Below are positions 31,561-44,044 of a stretch of 64,000 nucleotides of DNA, piece by piece. Each line of letters starts with the position of its first letter. Within the stretch, counting starts at the first letter, position 1. The position numbers and the translations under genes were made by a program. Below the pieces are notes generated by a model, which did no database searches, was not told where the DNA came from, and worked only from the letters and a program-made list of their open reading frames with translations. The DNA lies in contig JAVGWX010000011.1 in NCBI GenBank assembly GCA_036924085.1, positions 31,680,386 through 31,744,385 on the forward strand. The letters run 5' to 3'. Origin of the DNA: Ariolimax columbianus. Taxonomy: Eukaryota > Mollusca > Gastropoda > Stylommatophora > Arionidae.

Positions 31561-33200
31561 TCTCAGGTCAGGTCATCCCGTAACCGGTGAGGTCGTTGGG
31601 GCACACATGAAGACATCCTCACAACCCCACGCCACATCCCTCTCTGTCAGATGCCGCTGCCTGTGCCTCTTCTGGTCTGAGACTGGTCCATTCTTTTACG
31701 CTGTCCTCCCATCTCTTTTTTTGGCCGGCCTCTTCGTTGTCTGCCATGCACCTTTCCGTGGAGGATTGTATTTGCAAGACCATTTGATCTCAATATGTGA
31801 CCGTACCAAGTGAGTTTCCTTCTTTTGACAGTTGCTAACAGGTCTTCGAAAGGGCCTATTGCTGTTGTAATTCTATCTCGTATTTCCTCATTTGTAACTC
31901 GATCTTTGTACGTGACGTTTAAAAGTTTTCGGAAACATCTCATATCCAAGGCCTGTATCCTTCGTTGAAGGTCAGCTGTAACTGTCCATGTCTCACACGC
32001 ATAGAGTAATATTGAAAGGACCAGTGTACGCATTAATCTGATTTTCGTGAATAGTGCTAACCGTTTATCTTGCCAGATTTTTGTTAAGCCGTGCAAGCAC
32101 CACTATTGTCTGTGCTATTCCGGCCAACACCTCACATTTTGATCCTTCATCACTGACAATCGATCCAATATATTTAAAACGGTCAACCACTTTGAGTTCC
32201 TGACCGTTAGCTTTTATCCTGCTGTTGAAGCCCGTGGCGTTGTTGGTCATTAATTTTGTCTTTCCAGCGTTTATCTCCATACCATAGTTAAGAGCTGTTT
32301 CATCGAGCCTTCTGACCCATTCCTGGAGTTCTGCTTCTGAACCCGCCCACCCGTCGATATCATCTGCAAAACGAAGGTTGGTAATCGTTCGGCCCCCTAT
32401 CTTGACAGTACCAACGTGACCTCCAAGTGCCTCACTCATAATTCCTTCAAGGAATATATTGAAAAGAGTTTGAGAGAGTCTACACCCCTGTCTCACACCG
32501 ACTGATGTGCGAAACCAGTCCCCTCGCCTCCCATTCACAAGAACTGCACTAGACGCCTTGTCATTACAGGTGTTCAAAGACCGTTATAATATTTCCGTTG
32601 ATATTATACATCCTCATGGTTGCCTAAAGCGCGTTATACCATATCCTATCAAACGCCTTCTTAAAATCAACAAACACATGATACAGTTTTTGCTACTGTT
32701 CTATATATTTCTCGCTTAGCAGCCTTAAATTAAATATCTGTTCTGTGGTGCTTCTTCCCTGTCTGAACCCTGCTTGCTCCTCGACAATGATGTTCTCTGC
32801 TTGGGGTTTCAATCGGTCGAGGATTAATCTAAGCATGACCTTGCTAGGGTAGCTAATGAGGCTTATTGTTCTGTAATTTTGGCACAGCTTTAGGTTTCCA
32901 GACTTATATAACGGTATAACTATTGATTTCGTCCATAAGTCGGGCCAGTTTCCTGTCGCCAATATTTTGTTACAGATGTGTGTCAGGCCTTCCACCACTA
33001 CCTCTCCACCTGCTTGTAAGAGCTCTGCTGGTATATTGTCCACGCCGGCCGCATTCCCTCTTCTCAATGTCTTTACTGCTGCAATTACCTCTTCCTTCGT
33101 TATCAGTTGGTGATCCTCTATATTTGTTGGTGTTGGGGGGGGGGGGGGGGGGGATTGTTTTCTCAGGTTCGTTTCGCCAGATCTACTTCGATATTAAATA
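31561..33200 (-). pseudogene. 5'-truncated RTE-like LINE
   Basis: On the minus strand: RT start GNAAGVDNIPAELLQAGG, NYRTISLISYPSKVMLR, EEQAGFRQGRSTTEQIFNLR (32,693-33,067); then TSVGVRQGCRLSQTLFNIFL and LRFADDIDGWAGS (32,065-32,577); then RLMRTLVLSILLYACETW, NVTYKDRVTNEEI and RRKLTWYGHILRSN (31,647-32,096). Three frames are linked by frameshifts. The 3' end is a gacctgacctgag-type tail near 31,565. Close relatives lie at 57,540-57,945 and 60,476-61,540. A run of 19 G lies at 33,135-33,153. Confidence 0.9.
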
Positions 33201-33657
33201 AGCTCTTGACCATTCCTATTCTGTTCTTCACTTCCCATTCTCATCTACCACCATTTGTAATTATCTGTTCCAGATACAAGTTGCAATAAAAACGGCAATT
33301 GGCACAGAGAATGTTACTAGCTTGGCGAGAACTAGAAAGGCACTTGCTGTTTGAGACAGTAGTTAACACCATCTAGAAGTGACATTCAAAGCTGAAGCTG
33401 TGAAATCAGTCAGTCTTTGCAAAGCGTATCATCGATCGTGTACTCTTCTTGTGAGATCGTAGTCTGTCATTTATTGGTTCATGCCATCGAATTTGTGATT
33501 AAAACAATGAAAACATTTTAGGACTCACTGAGCTGCCCTCCAGGAGGGAACCCAACCCTTCAGGAACAAGTGTTACAGTGGCTCTTCTTACACCCGAGAC
33601 GTCGTTGAAAAAGTGGGCCTCGATCATTCCGCTGATCAGTTCAATTAATCTAATAAT
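33201..33657. other. No recognised feature
   Basis: Nothing supportable on either strand. Confidence 0.4.
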
Positions 33658-34124
33658 GTGCATCCAATCTTTTTTTCAAATACATTAACTCACTATGCCC
33701 CTACATTCCAAAAATGTACCACTCTCTAAAACAAATATTTCTTAATCTCTTATCTGAACTTTTCTTTAATGAATTTGCAGCTGTTCCCTCTTGTTCTTGT
33801 AGCCGGTTGTACTTTGTAAAACTTGTTATAATATAATTTATCCTTTTTCTTGATTATCTTATAAACCTGTGTTAAATCATCTCGAGCTCTTCTTTCTCTA
33901 GACACTGTTGATCAGTTTTTCTTAGTCTTTCCCCATGCGGTAACTATGATTCCGGAATGTCACTATCAGTTTTGTCACCCTTTTGTGTATCCTTTCCAGC
34001 AAATGTATATTCCCTCTACGATAACAACTCCGCGCCTGAACACATTACTCCAAACTAGGTCTAACTAATGTTATACTGTTTGACTATTACTTCCTTGCGC
34101 CTATGTTTAATATTTCTTTTTATC

Positions 34125-34135
34125 ATACCAGGTAC
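34125..34135. repeat. Left TSD of RTE-like insertion
   Basis: ataccaggtac, repeated exactly at 37,266-37,276. Confidence 0.9.
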
Positions 34136-34356
34136 AATATTATGAAGGTCCCCACGAACAATCATTGGAGCAAGAAAAACCAGGAACACCAGGGGAAAGA
34201 GAGGCGGAAAAAGACATCTGAGACACGAAGAGAACCGATCGAAATCAGTGACACCGTCTTCAGATAGACAGGGAGATCATGGTCAAATACAAAAGACATC
34301 AGGAGGAGTTGGTGTCCTCGGCGCCCCACACATTGTTCAGCTCGTCCAGCAGATAA

Positions 34357-34660
34357 CATTCATAGACCACCGCCTCGCATCACTAGTAATGTGACATTCA
34401 TAGACCACCGCCTCGCATCACTAGTAATGTGACATTCATAGACCACAGCCTGGCATCACTAGTAATGTGACATCCATCGACCACCCCCTGGCATCACTAG
34501 TAATGTGACATTCACAGATTACCGCCTGGCATCACTAGTAATGTGACATTCACAGATTACCGCCTGGCATCACTAGTAATGTGACATTCACAGATTACCG
34601 CCTGGCATCACTAGTAATGTGACATCCATCGACCACCCCCTGGCATCACTAGTAATTATC
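34357..34660. repeat. 38-bp minisatellite, 8 units, in endonuclease region
   Basis: Units begin at 34,357, 34,395, 34,433, 34,471, 34,509, 34,547, 34,585 and 34,623. Each carries gcatcactagtaatgtga. The unit derives from the HPLASLV coding stretch. The 38-bp period breaks the frame. Confidence 0.95.
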
Positions 34661-35418
34661 ATCTCAAAACATTCCACTGCACCAACATCGGACAAGACTA
34701 AACAGGAACACGCCAACGTCTACGACAACCTCTATGAAGTCCTACAACAAGACCGCAACTTCTTCAAAATCATCTTAGGTGACTTCAACTCAAGAATGGA
34801 TCCTCGTGAAATTGGCGAAACCAATGTGGGCCCTCACTCAGGAGAGCTACGAAATGAAGCCGGAAATAGATTGGCTACTTTCTGAGAAACGAACCGGATG
34901 TTCCTCTGCAACAGTCTCTCTAAGAAACCCCTCCACAAGAGATACACACACATAGGTCCCAGCGGACAACACCGAGATGAAAGATGCTGCACAGGCAGCA
35001 ACCATCGCCTTCTCCACTTTCACTTCAACATCCGCCATGCAAAGCTACAGAGGTCAAATTCACACAGGGGCCCAGATCGAATTCTCAACCCCACGTCAGC
35101 TGCCACTCTTGCAGATAGTGTCAACTTTGCAGAATCAACCACCACGGACATCGATGCCGACTACGCCACCCTAATTCATAAAATCAAGTCCATCACAAAA
35201 ACCGCCAGACTCCTGACACCAAACCACACCAAAAAAAAAAAAAATTGAATATCACAAGCTACACGAGCATTGTTGGAAGAGAAACGCAAAATGACTAACT
35301 CTCTATTCAAAAATTCAGCTTTCAGGGCCCTCAGCTCACTCTGCCGTCAAAAACTCAAAGAAGATCACAAGGATTTGGCCCGCCAACACCTCCTTGATGC
35401 AGCAAAGTCCTGAGGCAG

Positions 35419-35628
35419 CATAAAGATAGCCCCTCGACACATCACCAACATAAAGCTAGCTTCTCGACAGATCACCAACATAAAGCTAGCTTCTCTACAC
35501 ATCACCAACATAAAGCTAGCTTCTCTACACATCACCAACATAAAGCTAGCTTCTCGACACATCACCAACATAAAGCTAGCTTCTCGACACATCACCAACA
35601 TAAAGCTAACCTCTCTACACATCGCTGA
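35419..35628. repeat. 30-bp minisatellite, 7 units, in LINE linker
   Basis: Units cataaagctagcttctcgac plus acatcaccaa begin at 35,419 and every 30 bp. The period is a multiple of 3, so the frame would stay open and give a repeated HITNIKLASR-type decapeptide. Confidence 0.95.
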
Positions 35629-37362
35629 GCACCCCCATGTCATTCCCTGCCTGAAAGCGCCTGATGTTTCCAGAACTAGTTATAGAGCAGAAAGGGAGGA
35701 GATCATAAAGGAGTATTACATCGAACTATTCGAGTCAGCTGACCCTCCACCCCTGCCAACAGAATCCCCACTTTCACCCCTTCCAAACTTCCTACCCTCA
35801 GAAATCCCTTGAGAGTATGCACCTAGGAAATCACCGAGAGTAGATAATATCACTGCAGATGACCTCAAAGATTATGGACTACCACTGCACCTAGCCTTAA
35901 CTAAACGCTATACAACATACCTCCACACAAGAACAGAACCTACAGAATGGCGTAACTCGAAAACAATACCACTAAATAAAAAAAGGAGACAACGAAGACT
36001 TTTGAAACTACCGTCCAATTACGCTTCATTCCTACAAACCTACAAACTCTTTAACAAACAACTCACTATGATCCATTACCACCGCGAGGCCACGCAACCG
36101 GTCGAACAGGCTGGCTTTCGACGCTCCTTCAACACAATGGACCACATCTCAACCTGCTGCCACCTAATTGAGACAGCCCGAGAGTTCCAAACGCCTTTGA
36201 TATTCACCTTTATCGATTACAAGTAGGCATTTGACTGTCTTTGTCTAGCACTCTGCTGGACCAAGGCATCGATCCTGGCTATGTCAGAATTCTTGCCAAC
36301 TGCTACACAGACTGTACCAGTAATAGTATCCGTTCAGAAATGTGTTCGCCAGGGGGATTCTATTTCACAAAGTCTATTTTCCTCATGCAGTGGAGTCCAT
36401 CATCAGCCAAAGCGACTGGGCCTCCTTTGGCATCAACATCAATGGAAAGCGACTTTAGCAACTCCACTTCGCAGATGACATAGTGCTCATCACAGAAACA
36501 GCCAAAGACGCTAATAAGGTGGTAGCTATGCTTCACAAAGTATGGAGAAAAGCGGGTCTCGAGATGAACACCTCCAAGCCAGGCGTAACCGTTTCGCTAC
36601 AAATGACCCAGTCATCCTCGATGGTGAGAATCTGAAGGAAGTAGAGGAGTTTATCTACCTGGGACGCTTATTGAACATGCAGAATGACCTAAATCCAGAA
36701 CTAACAAAGACGTCGTCGTGCGGGCCAGGCGGCTTTCTCGTCCATAAAGACGGCACTAGACCATACGCACGACCAGAGTCTGCGCGCCTTCCTATTCAAC
36801 CCCACAGTTCTACCCGCAATGTGTTGTGCGCAGATACATGGGCTCTTACAAAATAAAAGGAGTCCAAACTCAGCCTCCCTCGAGAGACATATGATTGGCT
36901 TCACGCTTCACAGCCAGCGTTTGAAAGGTCTTCATAATACTGAGGTACGGCAAATGTCATTGGGGAAGGATTCAGTTACCCACGCAGACAATGCAAAGCA
37001 TTGATGGGCTGGTGACCTGCTTCGGAGAACTGGTGACAGTTAGAGCACGGCGACATCAGTCAGGTACCCACGAGACAGAAGACGACCACGGAGAAGACAA
37101 CCTACGCACTGGTCTGACTCCCTCGAACTCAGAAATAACATCTACGATGCTACAGACGGGGAACTTATCACCCACTGGTACACCGTGGTCCAAGACAGAA
37201 GACGATGGAAACGAAGTTGAGACCCGTAGCGGCGTGACTGCCTTTGAGGAACGGGTCGTCCAGTAATACCAGGTACCTTACACTTCCTTTGCTCTTCTCA
37301 CTGCTACCTGGACTTGCTCATATACCTTGCCTGTTTCATCTATTATAACTTCTAAGACCCTT

Positions 37363-37367
<5 letters not shown>

Positions 37368-37422
<55 letters not shown>
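37368..37422. repeat. (TC)n microsatellite
   Basis: About 27 TC units within the CR1-like remnant. The frames that cross it are spurious. Confidence 0.95.
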
Positions 37423-37426
<4 letters not shown>

Positions 37427-37565
37427 TCCTTTCAGCGCCAAAGATGGCACATAAGACAGAACTCAAAATTCTCCAGTTCGCCGCCATTCTCTGTAATTCG
37501 TGCATGTTCACTAGCCCAATGGTTACACCTTCCCTGGTGATTGTTCTATACAGAGTATCTTTTTT
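37423..37565 (-). pseudogene. Small LINE C-terminal fragment within CR1
   Basis: Minus-strand text LVNMHELQRMAANWRILSSV does not belong to CR1 and lies between CR1 segments next to the TC run. It may be a 3' LINE fragment that brought or seeded the microsatellite. Confidence 0.4.
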
Positions 37566-37789
37566 ACTTTCCAATTATTGTTCTCTTCTATCGTGTAATT
37601 ATATTCCATATTGCATTTACCCATGTTGATGAATGTACATTTATCTACATTAAACTCCATATGTCAGCTCTCAAACTATCCTTGACTTGTATCTAAATCC
37701 GACCTTAATATATCCCCGTCTGCTTTAGATAAAACACCTCTACATAATTTTGTGTCATCATGGATTCAATATCATTGTCCAAATCATTT

Positions 37790-37792
<3 letters not shown>

Positions 37793-37872
<80 letters not shown>
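37793..37872. repeat. (TA)n microsatellite
   Basis: About 40 TA units. It arose at the tatatata site that encodes the YIND region in CR1 copies (compare 59,565 and 13,525). Confidence 0.95.
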
Positions 37873-37875
<3 letters not shown>

Positions 37876-38001
37876 AGAACACAATTGGTCACAACACCCA
37901 GCCATGTGACACTCCTGTTTTTACCTAACACCGCTCAGAGTACTCCTTATTTATATCCAATCTTCTTCCGTTTTTCTTTCCGTTAACCAATTTTCTATCT
38001 A

Positions 38002-39238
38002 AACTTAACTTAACTTAACTTAACTTAACGTAACTCAACGTAACGACTTTTATACTGGCTTAAAAGACTCTGCGGAGTCTGTATACAACCAGTTTTGTTT
38101 ACATTACCTTGTTCTAAAAGCTATGCGCATCCAATATATTCTTAAATGCATTAATAGCCCCTGCCTCCACTACCTCACGTGGCAATGCATTCCAACCATT
38201 CACCACACTCTGATTAAAAAAATATTTTCTAATATCCAATTTGGACCTCTCTTTAGTTAATTTGTAGCTATAGCGTCTTGTTCTTGTAGGTGGTTGTATT
38301 TTGAAAAACTAGTTATAGTCTAATTTATCCATTCCTCTGATCATCTTATAAACCTATATTGTCACGTCGAATTCTTCTCTTTTCTATACACTGTAGGCCG
38401 GTTTTTATGTGTCTTTCCTCATAACCGTAATTCTGGAATCCCACTATTAGCTTTGTTGCTCTTTTGTATTCTTTCCAGCATGTTTATATCCCTCTATGAT
38501 AAGGACTCCACACCTGTACTCAGTACTCCAATCTAGGTCTAACTAATGTTTTATACAGTTTGACTATCACTTCTTTGCCCATATGTTAATATTTCTTTTT
38601 ATCATACTTAACATTGTATTTGCCTTTTTCACTGCTACATAGACTTGCTCACTCACCTTACCTGTATGATCTATTATAACCCCTAGGTCCCTTTCCTTTT
38701 ATATATATCTAATATTGTTCTCTCCCATTCTGTAATTATGTTCTATACTGGATCTACCCATGTGGATGACTGTATATTTTTTTACATTAAACTCCATTTG
38801 CCAGCTTACAGACCAGTCTTGAATTTTATCTAAATCCGACCTCAAAATTTCCACTTCTGCTTTATACGAGGCTCTACTGCATAGTTTTGTGTCATCATCG
38901 AATTTTGCAATCCCATATCAATGTCCAAATCGTTTATCTATCAAGAACAAAATTGGTCCCAAAACCGAGCCCTGTGGCACTCCACTGCTTACTTCACACC
39001 ACTCAGAGTACTCCTTATTAATACCCGCTCTCTGCCTTCTTTCTATCTATTTGCAACTTTGTCACATATTATATGTGCTTTCAACTTTCTAAAAAAAAAT
39101 CGTAACTTTGAGATGAGGTGCTCTACCAAAGGCCTGTTCAACAACAACAAAAACATTTTAAAAATCCACTGGCTCCACTATATCTATCATTTTGATAAAC
39201 TCCTCCGTGAGTTTTAATAGATTTGTTAAGCACGATCT
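38002..39238 (-). mobile_element. 5'-truncated CR1-like LINE
   Basis: The 3' end has a ttaacttaac repeat on the plus strand (38,002-38,042) followed by the standard tatactggcttaaaagactc text. The minus-strand reading proceeds through the same C-terminal and palm blocks as at 58-60 kb, to SCLTNLLKLTEEFIKM-like text near 39,200. Numerous frameshifts. Confidence 0.85.
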
Positions 39239-39243
39239 TCCAT

Positions 39244-39865
39244 TAGCGGTGATTTGGATTAAAGTGAAGAACTAAATGCGCCTTTTGTCAACCTCACTCT
39301 CTGGTCCTGAGCTACCTTTGGTCAGTGGCAAGATATTTATCGAGACGACTGGAGATAGCATAGGATGCAGATTTTTCCTCAGGGCTTACTCCCGAATCCT
39401 TTCCCGCAAGGCAGCGGAATGGGGGGGGGGGGCGGGGGGGGGGGACATCTAACGTTGTGTGTCGTGCCTTTTCCATAACCACAAGAGGTCGAAGGGACAT
39501 CACTCAGCGTGTGAGTGAGTCTGGCATCTCTCCCCGGCAGTGTTCAGTTCATTATAGTAGTGTTTAAATTTCTCACACGCCTATTTCGTGAAGTTCAGCC
39601 GTGTGAACTAGGTCGTGAAATACGACATATGTTTGAGCGTAGTGCCATTCATATAACCGATGTCCAGACCAGGATAATCGGACGGAAGAAATCACAAAAA
39701 AAACAAAAACCAATTAACTAGTCCAAACGGAAAACAACACCCCATGTCCGTGAATACAAGTGTAAGTCATCGACTAGTGTGAATTCCGGGGTCTGGTGGC
39801 ATCCATAATGAACCAAAATAGTAGCGCAATGTAGACCCGCGGTAAGTTACGACGTCAAAGGTTAC
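39244..39865. mobile_element. Unclassified repeat U600, copy 2
   Basis: Matches 13,699-14,300 from gtgatttggattaaagtg to gtagacccgcg...agttac. It contains a G-rich run (39,422-39,445). No coding content recognised. It starts immediately beside the truncated end of a CR1 copy. Confidence 0.7.
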
Positions 39866-39899
39866 TGTCAATGCTCGTTAAAACTCAAAGGTCTATAAT

Positions 39900-40200
39900 T
39901 TGTTTTATCTGATCATTTTAACAAGGGGATCACTTCTGCATCTTTCCAATTCAATGGCACAATCCTCTTCGCAAGTGAATATAATAAATGGTTTTGCTAA
40001 CATGTCTATAATTTCAAATAGCAATTTTTGATAAATAGCACATTGACCCTGGGTCAGTGCGTATGTAGACGTTACAAAAATTAGTTCAAGCATAGATCTC
40101 ATCTTCACGATAGAGGTATACCTGGTGCACCGAAGGATCAGTTGCATTCCTTCATTCTGGATGCATTCCAATCTTTCACACTATGAACTTGACAATGTGA
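39900..40200 (-). pseudogene. LINE RT thumb fragment
   Basis: Minus-strand frame 39,905-40,171 contains MECIQNEGMQLILRCTRYTS, the same old family as at 7,350 and 28,550. Confidence 0.65.
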
Positions 40201-40329
40201 AATATATTGCCCATATTCGATTATTGACAGAACCAACTGATTATATATGATGAAATTCTGCTAGGTTGGCAGCTATCATTGTCTCTAGAGCTGCAAGACT
40301 TTACTTGCAGCTCTGTATGATTTGTTAAA

Positions 40330-41110
40330 ATGCAACAAACATACAATAATAATAATAACAGCAACAATAGTAATAACAGTTGCCCATCACAAGCAAAGAC
40401 GGCGACTATTGCTGCAAAATGTGTTCTCTGATGGCTGTGAAGACCGATCCTGGAACGGCACACCTTGCCCCCATCCAGGGCACACATGCGGGGGAACCGA
40501 CTGTGGAATCGTTGTGAGAATAGCTTTTTTTCACGCAGAACGCTTTCACTGAGTACTCTCTGCAATATGAGCACCTTTAGTGATACTAGCTTACCAAGTA
40601 GTACGGTCTTATGCAATCATCTCCCAGGAGGTGACATCAATATTGAAGCATTCCAGATACACTTTCAATGAATCTCTGTAGCATTTCTTCTGCGCTCATG
40701 GTGAGCGACTGCCTGTTTTAGATCACAGCATAACAGCTGCTTGACGGTGCGCTTACCTGACATGTCCCTTCCATTGTAGCTGATACAATTTCCAGAAGTG
40801 AATGGATGCTCAACATGTTATTATTGATAATAATTTCAGAGTTAGACCCTTTGTCCTGCCACCTGATTCTGAGCAGCTTATACCTACAGCTCAAGTGAAA
40901 ACGAATGAGCAGTCTGTTATACACTGGCCATGTCTCATATGCATGCAACAGAGTGGATAATTCCCCTGCACGATATTCTTTTATCTTGGTGATGACACTG
41001 ATGCCTTGTCGATTCCACACGTTTTATTAGAGCCTTCGCCAAGCTCACCTTTGCAAACCTGTTATTTACATCACTGTTGATATTCACCTCTCTAATGAGG
41101 AAACTGCCTA
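40330..41110 (-). pseudogene. LINE C-terminal remnant with C2H2-like motif
   Basis: Minus-strand pieces: WNRQGISVITKIKEYRAGEL, LRIRWQDKGSNSEII, then after decay CALDGGKVCRSRIGLHSHQR, the terminal zinc-finger-like motif of this LINE type. An AAT-rich tail lies at 40,344-40,380. Confidence 0.7.
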
Positions 41111-41111
41111 G

Positions 41112-41183
41112 GTAACTTAATTTAACCGAACGTAACGTCTTTATACTGGTTTAGAAGACTCTACAGAGTATGTATACAACATT
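41112..41183 (-). mobile_element. CR1-like 3' terminal fragment
   Basis: cgtctttatactggtttaga followed by agactctacagag on the plus strand is the antisense of the CR1 3' end. Only about 70 bp is present. Confidence 0.8.
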
Positions 41184-41290
41184 TTTGGAGGGTGGTTTAA
41201 CCAACATGCAAATCTATCATAATAGACTCAAACACTAGAGCTATGTAGACCTGCAGCCAGTTAGGTGCCATCTATAGCTGCTCTTAGCAA
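41184..41290. repeat. Fragment resembling the end of repeat U600
   Basis: gtagacctgcagccagttag resembles the U600 terminus. A related piece (agtagacccgcattcagtta) occurs at 53,705-53,725. Confidence 0.5.
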
Positions 41291-42110
41291 ACCACATAGG
41301 GAAAGGTGCAAATAACTTATCCAGCGTTTTAACATAAGTTGTGTAAACTCTTGAAGAAAAAAATTCTTAAAAATGAAATTAACATCAGTTCTGTAAACTC
41401 TTAACACTTTCTTAATATGTCCTATTCATTATATTAACACCAGCTTTGAAGTCCAAAGCTAGACATTCTGTTACCACTGTTAATATTAGCTAATAAAATG
41501 TCATATCAGCACTTATTTATATTTTTGACAAGTGTAAGTACATACAAGAAATACATGGAGCTCCAATATCAACTTATGTGCACATTTACACTGTGTTGTC
41601 GTCACGTCTCATCTCTGATATCTCGATGTCTCATCATGAAAATCAGGTCACAAAAGCTCAACTCGAGAGAGGATGTACAGTTTCTTGCTAACTCTGGTCC
41701 AGTTTTACATTATAATGTACCTGCTCTCGTTTTTCCAGGAAGAGATTTTTATCATGCTCAAAGGTTGGAATAGTACAAAAAATTGGTATTCTGTATTATG
41801 CTGGTCTTGAAGGTAAGGTGAAGGTAGGTGAAGCTAGCGACTGCCTGGAGACTTTGAATATGTACAGTAATGTTTGGTTCTATGTACGGCTTCCCAGGGG
41901 CATGCTGGAAGAGTACCTCCGTTTCCCTAGTGTTGATCTTCAGGCCAAAGTTATTACCGCTTCACATGAAAATGTTCCTAGCGACTTCACAAATACTTAG
42001 CGACAAAGTTCTCATTTGAGAAGTTGACTGGCCTGTCAGTTCCGGCACATTAGTTACTTCCCATATTTTAGGCCATTGAAGTGAACAGACTTGGGATCTT
42101 ATTATTGCAT
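41291..42110. other. No recognised gene; two unassigned plus-strand frames
   Basis: Frames at 41,498-41,773 (91 codons) and 41,818-42,000 (60 codons) do not resemble families I know and show no clear splice sites. They could be 5' UTR or chance. Confidence 0.3.
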
Positions 42111-42117
42111 TAAAATG
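42060..42117 (+). CDS. Candidate first exon of TMEM258 (only the start codon)
   Basis: aaaATG at 42,115-42,117 is followed directly by gtaaga, a strong donor. Splicing to 47,524 would give an 80-residue protein starting [10 protein letters not shown]. This solves the missing start of TMEM258 but rests only on motif fit. Other ATG|gt sites exist (for example 45,151), and the start may be elsewhere. The 5' limit given is arbitrary. The implied intron is 5.4 kb and contains an I-LINE fragment. Confidence 0.25.
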
Positions 42118-43190
42118 GTAAGAAAACGTTATTGTAGTTTTACAAATGCTTATTTTCTTAATATTTGCGTAGATAAACTCACTGCGTCTGCATTTTGTTG
42201 TTTCGTTATAACCGTTTATGTATCGATTTGTTTAACGGCGAAAAGGTTTGACCAGAGAATGCTTCTTTCGCCACGTATTGCATGAACCGCTGCCACTTAC
42301 TTCCGGTCTTCAACGACACACTAAAATAAACTAAGGAAAGATCGTTTTATCCAACAAATACCATACAAAAGACGAGAGATGATTGCATTGCACTGGCAAA
42401 CTTATGGAAATTAAATCCAACACAAACATAGAAATCTTAAATGTTAAGCCCGTTATTGTGTATGGCTTTGAAACAATCATGGTAACAACAAAAACAACGA
42501 AAACTTCCAAAAGTGAGGCAAAAGGTGTACCGTGTACACGTACGCAGGTACTTCAGTAACATTTTCAAATTAACTTTATAGCATTACATTTTACAAATAA
42601 AACAGCTGGATACCCCTAAAACAGATGCAATTTAATGATAAATCAACAATGCCTGTACGTCAACCCAAAGAAAAGTTACGTATTTTTTTAGTGAATAAAT
42701 TTTCATTGTGCTTGAAAATCCGCAAAATTGTTACATTGTTTGTAATTGTTAGGTTATATTTTATAGTTAGACCTATCTTATCTATACGACAAAATTAACT
42801 TGTCACACTTGTGAGTTTGAAAAGTTGTGACCGTAAAGTGCAGTTTATGGTAAAATCGCTATATTTTTCAATCATTTTCTTTAAAATTAAGCACCAAGGG
42901 GCAATAGGCACCAATAAGACAAGTTAACAAGCATCTGACGCTCACTGAAAATCCTGTAGTCTGTAGATTCTAATATTATTAAATATTAAGCAAGTTACTG
43001 TTACTACACTGTTGTTTTCATGTCTTAACTAATCAGAGGCTCCATTGCATATCACTCGTGGACCACATGAACCAATGAGAAAGCATACATAGAAGAAATT
43101 TGAAGCAGTTTTCCTCCACACTGTGGAGTCCACAGCCGAAGCTGTTTTGACTGTTGCCTCACAACTTTTTGTGTGATTCCAAGCAACACA
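42118..43190. other. No recognised feature
   Basis: Somewhat CpG-richer sequence around 42,180-42,320 includes an ETS-like acttccgg at about 42,299, which might belong to a promoter. Otherwise AT-rich. Confidence 0.3.
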
Positions 43191-43199
43191 GAAAACTTT

Positions 43200-43440
43200 T
43201 TTCACAAAACTACTTGCCAATGAAAGTATCATGCTGAGGACTTGGGGTGAAGTCATAAACCACTGGTTCACCCTTCTGGGCAAGGTCTTACTCTTAACTG
43301 AAGCATGCGTAAGAGATATGTATGAACAGATATTCAATGCTGACGAGATTGGTTTTGTGCAGTTGCATGCCAAGACTTATGAGCTCCACAAGAGGGAGAT
43401 TTTCCTGTGTCTAGAAATTTTGCTATGGTGAGAGCCTCAC
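43200..43440 (+). pseudogene. Possible pogo-like transposase fragment
   Basis: A 66-codon frame includes MYEQIFNADEIGFVQLHAK, which resembles the IYNxDETG motif region of pogo/Tigger transposases. Flanking text is degraded, and the match is short. Confidence 0.25.
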
Positions 43441-44031
43441 TTCAGAGGAGTGCATGCAGCAACTGAGAGATGCAGCTGCTCATGAGGCTTCTACAACAAC
43501 AGAATGTGGGGGATGAAGAGGTAAAGGCAAGAATACACAATGCCAGAGTAAAATAACTCAGAATGAGGATGATTTGGAGGGAGATCACAGGATGTGGACA
43601 ACCTGGTGGCATGAATTGGGTCTAGTGGGATAAGTGGTACTACATAGTGTCTAGATATTGCTTCCAGCATTCAAGACATGAAAGAACAAGAATGAATCTG
43701 ATTTTTGCACATAGTAAAGAGAGATGCTTAATACCCCACGGCTAGGTGCCTGTTGCCCCATTTTCTCAGTTCTTGGTATAATGTTAATAAAATTAAATTA
43801 AAAAATACTTTGAGGGCACAATACCTTTGTAATAACTAATAGTGTGTAAATGGTGTTTCTATGATGTATTAAGTTGCTTAAATACATGCTTGGCTGTGCA
43901 TAGATTACAAAAATTATATCAAGTTACAAAACCACTGGTGTTTAATACCCACCATCAAATTTACCAAAAGTCCTCAGTCAAAAGTATAGATAAGTGGATG
44001 AAGAATTCGAAAGATACAATTGCTGTACTGT
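43441..44031. other. No recognised feature
   Basis: Nothing supportable on either strand. Confidence 0.35.
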
Positions 44032-44044
44032 AGAACTACTGAAC

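Larger units (their letters stand above)
34136..37265 (+). mobile_element. RTE-like LINE with two internal minisatellites
   Basis: Inserted in a CR1 copy with a perfect 11-bp duplication. Domains in order on the plus strand: endonuclease (IDHPLASLVI, then IILGDFNSRMDPREIGE at 34,760-34,830), linker with a 30-bp repeat array, RT (APRKSPRVDNITADDLKDYG, EQAGFRRSFNTMDHIS, FTFIDYK before a premature stop, then GDSISQSLF and ILDGENLKEVEEFIYLGRLL), and the C-terminal region (MCCAQIHGLLQNK-type text in shifted frame). 3.1 kb, with multiple stops and frameshifts, so inactive. Confidence 0.85.
33658..37999 (-). mobile_element. Old CR1-like LINE, split by an RTE-like insertion
   Basis: Minus-strand CR1 text occupies 33,658-34,135 (C-terminal region) and 37,277-37,999 (palm region upstream), the two halves being continuous once 34,136-37,265 is removed. 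The right half is further disturbed by a TC run and a foreign segment (37,368-37,565) and a TA run (37,793-37,872). The normal 3' tail is not visible at 33,658. Confidence 0.8.

Noticed and set aside
35419..35628. Repeat protein with decapeptide units
   Set aside because: The array sits inside a broken RTE-like linker; the open frame is a by-product of a 30-bp period.
37750..37986. Coding frame of repeated Tyr-Ile
   Set aside because: Translation of a TA microsatellite within a CR1 remnant.
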